DNA of 8,828 nucleotides from Betaproteobacteria bacterium RIFCSPLOWO2_02_FULL_62_17. Its GTDB lineage: Bacteria > Pseudomonadota > Gammaproteobacteria > Burkholderiales > SG8-39. The position numbers and the translations under genes were made by a program. The stretch lies in the NCBI GenBank assembly GCA_001770355.1, contig MEQV01000278.1, positions 4,095-12,922 of the forward strand, given 5' to 3'. The notes under the pieces are model-generated. The model was not told the DNA's origin. It saw only the letters and a program-made list of their open reading frames with translations, and did not search any database. This document shows, piece by piece, positions 1 to 5,648 of the stretch (position 1 is the first letter of the stretch; each line of letters begins with the position of its first letter).

Positions 1-144
1 CGCGTGCGGCAGCAGCGTGATGCCCACCCCGAGTTCCTTGATTTCCGGCGCTGTTTCATAGACATGACAGGAAATCCCGCGCCTGTGCAGATTGAGCGCC
101 AGGCTCAGCCCGCCGATGCCTCCTCCCGCGATTGCCACTTCCAT
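1..144 (-). CDS. FAD-dependent monooxygenase-like oxidoreductase, N-terminal fragment
   Basis: Only the first 48 codons are in the window; the gene continues past the left edge. Translation from the ATG at 144 begins MEVAIAGGGIGGLSLALNLH. This is a Rossmann beta-alpha-beta FAD-binding start with the GxGxxG fingerprint (GGGIGG, residues 8-13), followed by an acidic residue at the end of the second strand (CHVYE, about residues 26-30). The later GVGITLLPHA stretch is typical of the p-hydroxybenzoate hydroxylase-like group A flavoprotein monooxygenases. The start is well supported: AGAGGAA lies 6 bases upstream. The gene begins 11 bases after the cofC stop on the same strand, so it is probably the distal gene of the F420 operon. 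Substrate cannot be inferred from this fragment. The family normally uses FAD and NAD(P)H, so a link to F420 is only suggested by position. Confidence 0.8.
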   Translation of the reverse strand, partial: MEVAIAGGGIGGLSLALNLHRRGISCHVYETAPEIKELGVGITLLPHA

Positions 145-155
145 TGACGATTCCT

Positions 156-755
156 CTAGTGAATGTTCATCGAAAATTGCCGGTAATTATCCGGCGTATC
201 CACATCCTGCGCCAATCCTGGCGAACTCACGACGCGCAGTTGAACGCGTGCCTGCCGCGCCTGCGCCAGATGCTTCGCGAAACTGCCGGGTCCGAAGCAG
301 TAGCGGATTTTACCGGCAGGACGCACCCCAAGCGCATTGCTGCCTTCGCGCAATTGATCCGGGGCCAGTACCACACCCGCATGCCGCGCAATCCCCCTGA
401 CTAGGCCCGCTACCTCCTGCACCTTGAGTCCGGGAAGGTCGGCGTGCAGCACCAGCGTTCCCGCGGCGCCGTGCCGCACCGAAAAACAGGAAGCCTCGGT
501 GACCGCGCGATTCAGACCTCGCCCGGATTCACGCAGAGCCCGCACACCCAGGCGCCGCGCCAGGCCGAGGACTTCCGCGGCGCGGCTGACCACGACAATC
601 CGTTGCGCGTGGACCACGCGCCGCGCCGTGCGTACCACATGGATCAGGCTGTCACGGCTGAAGCGCCGCCGCGCCTGCGCATCGAGCACCGGCGCGAGAC
701 GCGACTTGCCTTTGTCAAAAGCCTGCCCCGGAATGATGATCCATATCGCGCGCAT
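156..755 (-). CDS. cofC: CofC/FbiD-type guanylyltransferase of F420 biosynthesis
   Basis: The product has 199 residues and is a small nucleotidyltransferase. The family uses GTP to activate a three-carbon phospho-acid (2-phospho-L-lactate, phosphoenolpyruvate or 3-phosphoglycerate, depending on lineage), giving the guanylated donor for CofD. Visible family marks are KSRLAP at 17-22, LHADLPGL at 103-110 (the acidic metal/nucleotide site), APD at 131-133 followed by EGSNAL at 137-142, GPGSFAKH at 155-162, and DVDTPDN at 184-190 near the C terminus. Length is normal. The ATG at 755 lies 2 bases after the cofD stop, which implies translational coupling; no well-spaced Shine-Dalgarno is seen, since the TAGGA abuts the start. 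The gene sits fifth in the F420 operon. Which three-carbon acid it prefers cannot be read from the sequence with confidence. Confidence 0.9.
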   Translation of the reverse strand: MRAIWIIIPGQAFDKGKSRLAPVLDAQARRRFSRDSLIHVVRTARRVVHAQRIVVVSRAAEVLGLARRLGVRALRESGRGLNRAVTEASCFSVRHGAAGTLVLHADLPGLKVQEVAGLVRGIARHAGVVLAPDQLREGSNALGVRPAGKIRYCFGPGSFAKHLAQARQARVQLRVVSSPGLAQDVDTPDNYRQFSMNIH

Positions 756-757
756 TC

Positions 758-1693
758 CTATTCGAGAGCCCTGGCGAATTCCAGCACCCGCCCGGCGAGA
801 ACCGCCGCGACAGCGGGACTGGTCATGACGGTATCGGTGACCAAAGCGCGAATGCCCAATGCTTCCACGGCGGGCGCCAGCGCCATGTCTGCGCGATCCA
901 GAACAAAACCGTCGAGCAATCCACGGTAGTGGCGCGCCACCGCAAGCGCCGACACTTCATGCTCGAGCTCCTGCATGATTTTCGCCGCCGGTCCTTTCAG
1001 CGCCTTGCCACCGACTATGGGAGAGACCGCGACCACAGGGACGCGCCGCTTGCGCAATCGCTTTTCGAACCCGGGCACCGCAAGTATCGGAGCGATGCTC
1101 AGGAAAGGATTTGACGGCGCCAGTACGATTGCCCGGAGTGCCGGCGACTCCCAGGAGGCCGCTACCGCCGGGCTCATGGTCGCCGCGTCCGCGCCATCGA
1201 AGCGCAATTCGCGCAGCCTGGGTTCGCAGCGCAAACGCACAAAATAATCCTGGAAGGCCAACTCGCCTCGATCGGTGCCGACCATGGTGCGCACCCTCGC
1301 ATTGCTCATGGGCATGACGGCGCAGGTCAGTCCGAGTCGCGCGCACAGCGACGCGGTGACCGATGAGAGCGTTTCGCCCGCTGCCAGCCTGCGGGTGCGT
1401 TCAAGATGCACCGCGAGGTCCTGGTCGCCGAGCCGAAACCAGGTTTCGCCCCCGAGGCGCCCGGTCATCGCCATGAAGTTCCAGGTTTCGCCGGCCAGGC
1501 CCCAGCCGGTTTCGCGATTATTCAGGCCGGCAAGGGTGTACATGACGGTGTCGAGGTCCGGTGAGATGCAAAGACCCATATGCTCGAAATCATCGCCGGT
1601 GTTCACCACCACGGTGAGATCATCGCCCAGCACCTGATACAAGCCTTGCGCCAGCTTGGCGCCGCCCACCCCTCCGGCCAGAGTCAGAATCAC
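758..1693 (-). CDS. cofD: CofD/FbiA transferase (dehydro-F420-0 or F420-0 synthase)
   Basis: The product has 311 residues, the usual length for the family. The enzyme transfers the phospho-three-carbon moiety from the GDP/GMP-linked donor made by CofC onto FO, giving F420-0 or a variant of it. Conserved blocks are clear: AGGVGGAKLA at 6-15, NTGDDFEHMGL at 31-41, SPDLDTVMYTLAG at 44-56, GWGLAGETW at 63-71, RLGDQDLA at 87-94, APSNPFLSI at 192-200, and SPIVGGKALKGPA at 224-236. The start is GTG, read as the first residue of MILTLAGGVGG; this is the right place because the family's first beta strand begins at residue 2. TGAGG lies 5 bases before the GTG and overlaps the end of cofE. The gap to cofE is 7 bases and the gap to cofC is 2 bases. 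The protein is expected to be cytosolic. Confidence 0.96.
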   Translation of the reverse strand: MILTLAGGVGGAKLAQGLYQVLGDDLTVVVNTGDDFEHMGLCISPDLDTVMYTLAGLNNRETGWGLAGETWNFMAMTGRLGGETWFRLGDQDLAVHLERTRRLAAGETLSSVTASLCARLGLTCAVMPMSNARVRTMVGTDRGELAFQDYFVRLRCEPRLRELRFDGADAATMSPAVAASWESPALRAIVLAPSNPFLSIAPILAVPGFEKRLRKRRVPVVAVSPIVGGKALKGPAAKIMQELEHEVSALAVARHYRGLLDGFVLDRADMALAPAVEALGIRALVTDTVMTSPAVAAVLAGRVLEFARALE

Positions 1694-1700
1694 GAGTGCC

Positions 1701-2447
1701 TCACCGGAACAGATCGAGCGATCTGGGGCGCAGCAGTTCCGCCGCGCTGCTCTCGCGCAACGGGTAGGGAAAACCGCGCACCAGGACCACGGGGTGGCCC
1801 TCTCCGGCCTGCCCCATCAGCAGGGAAGCCGCCGCGGCCAGTTCGTCGGCCACCGCCACTTCGGTGGAGCGCAACTTGCGGCCGAACAGATCGGGCCGCC
1901 CGCGCAGGTCTTCGACCGCGGGCACGCCTGCGACGCCGAGCGCAGTGCCGGTTGTGCCCATGCGCCAGGCGCGGCCCCAGCTGTCGTTGATGAGCACCCC
2001 CGCATCGGCGCCGGTCGCGGCTTGCAGCGCGGCGCGCAGAGCCTGGCAACTGGCATCCGGATCAACGGGTAGCAGCAACACCTTGCCTTCATCACCGACG
2101 TTGGAAGCGTCCACGCCGGCATTGGCCAGCACATTGCCCAGACGATGCTCCACCACCAGCACGTCGCGGCGCGCGCGCAGCACTTCGCGCGATTCCCCCA
2201 GGATCACTTCCACCAGCCGCGGGTCCTTGTTGCAAAGGCGAGCCAGTTGCAGGGCACGGGCCGAGGGCTCCACGCCGGCGAGTTCCAGGTAACGCCCTTC
2301 GGACTTGGAGACGATTTTCTGCGCAAGCACCAGCACGTCGCGGTTCTGCAGGCTGAGCCCCGCTGTCTGCAACGCGGCAACAATCAAACCGGCAAGCGCA
2401 TCCCCGGGTTTGACCAGCGGAATGCCGGGCAGCGCAAACAACTGCAT
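1701..2447 (-). CDS. cofE: CofE coenzyme F420-0:L-glutamate ligase, stand-alone
   Basis: The product has 248 residues and is the GTP-dependent ligase that adds gamma-linked L-glutamate to F420-0. Family blocks are KIVSKSEG at 44-51, an NAGVDASN stretch at 109-116, LLPVDPD at 125-131, NDSWGRAWRMGTTGTALG at 154-171, GRPDLFGRKLRSTEVAVADE at about 183-202, and PVVLVRGF at 219-226. The sequence stops after the ligase domain. It therefore lacks the FMN-binding nitroreductase-like domain fused to CofE in actinobacterial FbiB, so reduction of a PEP-derived dehydro-F420-0, if needed, would have to come from elsewhere. I chose the ATG at 2447, which puts the family's LPGIPLVKPGD start near the N terminus. 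An in-frame ATG at 2462 would add five residues (MGAVS) and is equally possible; neither has a strong ribosome-binding site. The gap to the npdG stop is 23 or 8 bases. Confidence 0.94.
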   Translation of the reverse strand: MQLFALPGIPLVKPGDALAGLIVAALQTAGLSLQNRDVLVLAQKIVSKSEGRYLELAGVEPSARALQLARLCNKDPRLVEVILGESREVLRARRDVLVVEHRLGNVLANAGVDASNVGDEGKVLLLPVDPDASCQALRAALQAATGADAGVLINDSWGRAWRMGTTGTALGVAGVPAVEDLRGRPDLFGRKLRSTEVAVADELAAAASLLMGQAGEGHPVVLVRGFPYPLRESSAAELLRPRSLDLFR

Positions 2448-2470
2448 GGAAACAGCACCCATCGGATCTG

Positions 2471-3148
2471 CTATTTGCCGTCGAAGACGCCGGTGATGCG
2501 GATGCCCGCAGCGGGCACCTTGTAATGGCGATTGATGGCGATCAATGCCGAGGTCAGGGCTTCGGCCGCGGCGGAATTGGCCAGCACGCCGGCGTGCACG
2601 CCGCGCAGTCCCGCGTCGGCCGCGAGCCTGACCGCCACCTCGCGCGCATCCTTGTCGTCGCCGCACACCAGCACGTCGCATTCAATGGCGCGATCGAGTT
2701 GCGCGAGGTAATGCGCCGAAACATTCTGGAAGGCGGACACGACGCGCGTATGCTCACCGAGCAACTGCTGGATAGCTTCGACCGCTGAACCGCCCGCAGG
2801 CAACTGCACGCGCGCTACTTTTGGCGGGAGCAGCGGCACGGTCACATCGATCAGTATCTTGCCTGCCAGGGCGGCGCGCACCTCTTCCACGGTCGCACGC
2901 TGCGCGGCATAGGGCACTGCCAGCACCACGATTTCCGCCGCTGCCGCCGCGCTGCGATTGTCCGTCCCGCTCAGGGCTGCCCGACCCAGACCCTGGTTCA
3001 GCGCAGCGGCCGCTGTTTCCGCCTTGGCGGCGCTGCGCGACCCCAGAATCACTTTGTGACCCGCATTGGCCCAACGCAGCGCCAGGCCGGAACCTTCCGG
3101 GCCGGTGCCGCCCAGCACGGCAATGCTCAAGCGTGCCGGATCATGCAT
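2471..3148 (-). CDS. npdG: NADPH-dependent F420 reductase (F420:NADP oxidoreductase)
   Basis: The product has 225 residues. The family moves hydride between NADP(H) and F420 and so links the cofactor to cell redox metabolism. Visible features are the N-terminal dinucleotide-binding strand-turn with GGTGPEG at 13-19, GSRS at 36-39 (the position that reads the NADP 2'-phosphate), VLAVPYAA at 75-82, AFQNVSA at 139-145, and the C-terminal ALIAINRHYKVPAAGIRITG block at 201-220. No membrane segment or signal peptide is seen. The ATG at 3148 overlaps the end of fbiC by 8 bases and is preceded by a purine-rich GGAGGAGGG, so its translation should be efficient and coupled to fbiC. The position as second gene of the biosynthetic operon suggests that F420 is made and charged together. 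Assignment to the family is secure; the physiological direction of the reaction is not visible. Confidence 0.93.
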   Translation of the reverse strand: MHDPARLSIAVLGGTGPEGSGLALRWANAGHKVILGSRSAAKAETAAAALNQGLGRAALSGTDNRSAAAAAEIVVLAVPYAAQRATVEEVRAALAGKILIDVTVPLLPPKVARVQLPAGGSAVEAIQQLLGEHTRVVSAFQNVSAHYLAQLDRAIECDVLVCGDDKDAREVAVRLAADAGLRGVHAGVLANSAAAEALTSALIAINRHYKVPAAGIRITGVFDGK

Positions 3149-5528
3149 GCCTGCCCTCCTCCAGCGGCGCTGTTTTCTTCCTGCTGCGCGCCGGCTTCGG
3201 TCCGAGGCGAACCTCAGTCAGAGGCGCCGCGCGCCGCGCCGCCGCTTCCCGCTCGGCACCGGCGGGGCCATACAGCGTGTTTCGCTGCAGCGGCTCGCGC
3301 CCGGTGGCGTGAATCAGATCGCACATCGCAGCAGGCGCGAACTCCTGCCCGTGCTCGGTGCCGGCAGCGCGTGAAATGCTTTCGTTCATGAGCGTGCCGC
3401 CAAGGTCGTTGGCGCCGGCTTCCAGGCATTGCCTGGCGCCTTCGACCCCCATCTTGACCCAGGAGGTCTGAATGTTGGTGATATGCGGATGAAGGGCAAG
3501 ACGTGCCACCGCATGCATCAGGATCGCCTCGCGGCTGGTGGGGCCGCGCCGCGCCCTGCCTTTCAGATACATCGGCGCCTCCATATGCACGAAAGGCAAG
3601 GGCACGAATTCGGTGAAGCCACCGGTTTGCGCCTGCAGATCGCGTAGGCGTATGAGGTGCCGCGCCCAGTGCAGCGGCCGCTCCATATGACCGTACATGA
3701 TGGTCGCGGTCGAGCGCAGGCCCAGCGCATGCGCCTCGCGCATCACCTGCAGCCATTCGCCGCTATTCAATTTGTCCGGGCAAATGACCGCACGCACTTC
3801 GTCGTCCAGTATCTCGGCCGCGGTGCCGGGCAGCGATCCCAGGCCCGCGGACTTCAGTTCGATGAGAAATTCGCGCAGGGACAGTCCAAGCGTCCGCGCG
3901 CCGTGGGTCACTTCCAGCGGCGAGAAGGCGTGTACATGCATGGGCGGGCAAGCCTGCTTTACCGTGCGGCAGATCTCAAGGTAGGTTTCGCCGCTGTAGT
4001 CGGGATGAATGCCGCCCTGCATGCATACTTCGGTCGCGCCGCGCTCCCAGGCTTCGGTTACGCGCCGCGCAATTTCTTCCATCGGCAGGTCATAAGGCGT
4101 GCCGCGCAGCGCTTCGTGCGTCTTGCCTTTCGAGAAAGCGCAGAAGCTGCAGCGGTAGGAGCAGATGTTGGTGTAGTTGATATTGCGGGTGACCACGTAA
4201 CGCACCACTTCGCCGCTGTTCCTGGCACGCAACTCGTCGGCCGCTTTGCAAACCGCGTGAAAATCCGCGCCACGGGCTTCGAACAAGGCCGTCACCTGTG
4301 CTTCGCTCAAAGGTTTGCCGGTTTCAACTTCGGCCAGCGCGCGCGTAACCGGCATCGATACGCGGCCCGACTTCGGAACCGGGGAAAGCCGCACTCCCGC
4401 AATGCCCGGCGCCCAGCTATCCGCGCGCGCGAAACCCGAGGCATCGCTCGCGGCGAGCAGCGCAGGCGCAAGCGCCGGATCGAGCCACTTTGCAGGATTG
4501 AGCGCATAAGCCGGATAAACGGTAAGCCGCTCGACCAGTGTCTTGCCCTCGGTCGCGCTGCGCGCGCGCAAGGCTTCGACCTGCGGCCAGGGCGCTTCGG
4601 GGTTCACATGATCCGGCGTGACCGGCGAGACACCGCCCCAGTCGTTGATGCCGGCACCGATCAGTTCTGCGTAACGCGCGGTCAAATTCGGCGGCGCCTG
4701 AATGTTCATGCCGGCGCCGAATACCAGCCGTGCCGCGGCGATGGTCCATTTCAGCTCGTCGTCGTCGGGCTCGCTCGCCCGCGCCATTTTGGTATCCGCC
4801 TTGGCGCGAAAATTCTGAATGATGATTTCCTGCAGATGCCCGTGGCGCCGATGCAAGTCGCGCAATGCCAGCAGCGCATCCACGCGTTCCTCGCGCGTCT
4901 CGCCTATTCCAATCAGGATGCCGGTGGTGAACGGCACTGCCAGTTCGCCGGCCAGGCGTATGGTTTCCAGCCGCGCCGCCGGGTGTTTGTCGGGGGAGCC
5001 GAAGTGCGGCCCGCCGCGCTCGCACAAGCGCTCAGAAGCGCTCTCCAGCATGATGCCCTGCGAAGCGCAGGAGCGGCGCAGCAGGGCGATCTCATCGCGG
5101 TTCATCACACCTGGATTGGCGTGCGGCAGCAGGCCGGTTTCCTTGCGCACCAGTTCGCACATCGCCGCCAGATACTCGATGGTGCTGGCGTAACCCATCC
5201 GGTCGAGTTCCTCCCGCGCCTGGCGATAACGCAGTTCCGGCTTGTCCCCCAGGGTAAACAGCGCCTCCTGACAACCGGCGCCGGCCCCCGCGCGCGCAAT
5301 GGCAAGCACCTCCTCGGGCGACAGATAGGCGCGTACGCCTTCCCGCGGTGAGGTCGCGAAGATGCAGTAATGGCAGACGTCGCGGCATAAAGTGGTCAGC
5401 GGTATGAACACCTTGCGCGAATAGGAAATTAAATTGCCATGGGCGCTGTCGCGCAATGCCGCGGCGCGCGCCATGAGGCTGTCAAGCGGCTCGCGCAGAC
5501 TCGAAGCGGCGAAGAAATCCTGGTTCAT
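3141..5528 (-). CDS. fbiC: FbiC, bifunctional FO synthase (fused CofG and CofH radical-SAM enzymes)
   Basis: The product has 795 residues, a normal size for the fused protein. It builds the FO deazaflavin chromophore from tyrosine and the riboflavin intermediate 5-amino-6-ribitylamino-uracil, using two radical-SAM halves. The first motif is CRDVCHYC (Cys48, Cys52, Cys55) and the second is CSYRCSFC (Cys456, Cys460, Cys463). Both have the CX3CX2C spacing that binds the SAM-coordinating 4Fe-4S cluster. The CofG half (about 35-370) carries GILIGIGETREER at 203-215 and NDWGGVSPVTPDHVNP at 295-310. The CofH half (about 440-755) carries MQGGIHPD at 503-510, LPGTAAEIL at 566-574, TATIMYGH at 607-614 and ANDLGGTLMNE at 706-716. 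About 40 basic, alanine-rich residues follow the second domain. I start it at the ATG at 5528, with AGGAA 4 bases upstream. A TTG start at 5570 would add 14 residues but lies at the putative -10 box. It is the first gene of the operon. Confidence 0.95.
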   Translation of the reverse strand: MNQDFFAASSLREPLDSLMARAAALRDSAHGNLISYSRKVFIPLTTLCRDVCHYCIFATSPREGVRAYLSPEEVLAIARAGAGAGCQEALFTLGDKPELRYRQAREELDRMGYASTIEYLAAMCELVRKETGLLPHANPGVMNRDEIALLRRSCASQGIMLESASERLCERGGPHFGSPDKHPAARLETIRLAGELAVPFTTGILIGIGETREERVDALLALRDLHRRHGHLQEIIIQNFRAKADTKMARASEPDDDELKWTIAAARLVFGAGMNIQAPPNLTARYAELIGAGINDWGGVSPVTPDHVNPEAPWPQVEALRARSATEGKTLVERLTVYPAYALNPAKWLDPALAPALLAASDASGFARADSWAPGIAGVRLSPVPKSGRVSMPVTRALAEVETGKPLSEAQVTALFEARGADFHAVCKAADELRARNSGEVVRYVVTRNINYTNICSYRCSFCAFSKGKTHEALRGTPYDLPMEEIARRVTEAWERGATEVCMQGGIHPDYSGETYLEICRTVKQACPPMHVHAFSPLEVTHGARTLGLSLREFLIELKSAGLGSLPGTAAEILDDEVRAVICPDKLNSGEWLQVMREAHALGLRSTATIMYGHMERPLHWARHLIRLRDLQAQTGGFTEFVPLPFVHMEAPMYLKGRARRGPTSREAILMHAVARLALHPHITNIQTSWVKMGVEGARQCLEAGANDLGGTLMNESISRAAGTEHGQEFAPAAMCDLIHATGREPLQRNTLYGPAGAEREAAARRAAPLTEVRLGPKPARSRKKTAPLEEGRHA
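3154..3162 (-). promoter_or_regulatory. Strong ribosome-binding site for npdG inside fbiC
   Basis: On the minus strand this reads GGAGGAGGG, ending 5 bases before the npdG ATG at 3148. It lies within the last codons of fbiC. It is the strongest Shine-Dalgarno sequence in the operon and fixes the npdG start ahead of a second, out-of-frame ATG at 3144. Confidence 0.75.
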
Positions 5529-5532
5529 CCAA

Positions 5533-5537
5533 TTCCT
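5533..5537 (-). promoter_or_regulatory. Ribosome-binding site deciding the fbiC start
   Basis: On the minus strand this reads AGGAA, ending 4 bases before the ATG at 5528. The longer TTG start at 5570 has no comparable site. This supports the 795-residue form of FbiC. Confidence 0.6.
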
Positions 5538-5541
5538 GCTT

Positions 5542-5551
5542 AAATCGATTT
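5542..5551. repeat. Perfect 10-base palindrome AAATCGATTT
   Basis: AAATCGATTT is identical to its reverse complement. It lies between the candidate -10 box and the fbiC ribosome-binding site, a position where a bound repressor could block fbiC transcription. It is short and AT-rich, so chance is a real alternative. Confidence 0.4.
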
Positions 5552-5569
5552 TTGCGCTAATCTTTGCCA

Positions 5570-5575
5570 ATCATA
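5570..5575 (-). promoter_or_regulatory. Candidate -10 box for the F420 operon
   Basis: On the minus strand this reads TATGAT, five of six matches to TATAAT. A start of transcription about 7 bases downstream would give a leader of roughly 35 bases before the fbiC ATG at 5528. No good -35 hexamer sits 16-18 bases upstream and there is no extended -10 TG, so the promoter would be weak or need an activator. This is a by-eye prediction. Confidence 0.3.
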
Positions 5576-5586
5576 CCTATTGGATG

Positions 5587-5609
5587 CGATCGGCGGGAGT
5601 CGATCGGCG
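5587..5609. repeat. Direct repeat CGATCGGCG, two copies 14 bases apart
   Basis: CGATCGGCG occurs at 5587-5595 and again at 5601-5609, so the copies start 14 bases apart. They lie upstream of the candidate -10 box for fbiC, on the fbiC upstream side, and also upstream of the plus-strand ribosome-binding site. They could be a pair of binding sites for a regulator, though GC-rich sequence yields such repeats by chance. Confidence 0.4.
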
Positions 5610-5625
5610 CCGGAAGCATTTCCGG
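5610..5625. repeat. Inverted repeat CCGGAA-GCAT-TTCCGG
   Basis: There are two perfect 6-base arms around a 4-base centre, ending 12 bases before the AGGAG of the plus-strand gene. As DNA it has the two-fold symmetry of an operator for a dimeric repressor. As RNA it could form a short hairpin in the leader. No T-tract follows, so it is not an intrinsic terminator. Confidence 0.5.
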
Positions 5626-5637
5626 GAACGCACACGC

Positions 5638-5642
5638 AGGAG
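5638..5642 (+). promoter_or_regulatory. Ribosome-binding site deciding the start of the molybdopterin-binding subunit
   Basis: AGGAG lies 6 bases before the ATG at 5649. The same frame stays open upstream to a TTG at 5580, but that start has no such site and would add 23 residues foreign to the family N terminus. Confidence 0.75.
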
Positions 5643-5648
5643 ACAGTG

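Larger units (their letters stand above)
5529..5648. promoter_or_regulatory. Divergent intergenic control region between the F420 operon and the molybdenum hydroxylase gene
   Basis: These 120 bases separate the fbiC ATG from the ATG of the molybdopterin-binding subunit on the other strand, so promoters for both transcripts should lie here or just inside the genes. The fbiC-proximal half is AT-richer than the rest of the window, as expected of a promoter. It contains a -10-like box, a 10-base palindrome, a direct repeat and an inverted repeat, listed separately. I could not find a convincing -35/-10 pair for the plus-strand gene. Confidence 0.6.

Noticed and set aside
1701..2681. Long 326-codon version of cofE
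   Set aside because: The extra upstream part overlaps npdG by about 210 bases and is Arg-rich out-of-frame translation of npdG; the CofE fold starts at the ATG near 2447 or 2462.
3657..5351. 564-codon open frame on the plus strand opposite fbiC
   Set aside because: It lies wholly antisense to the well-conserved FbiC, has no recognisable domain, and is the kind of long shadow frame produced by GC-rich codon use.
5580..5648. 23-residue N-terminal extension of the molybdopterin-binding subunit from a TTG
   Set aside because: The ATG at 5649 has AGGAG at ideal spacing and family-like sequence begins right after it; the extension runs through the inverted repeat and the ribosome-binding site.
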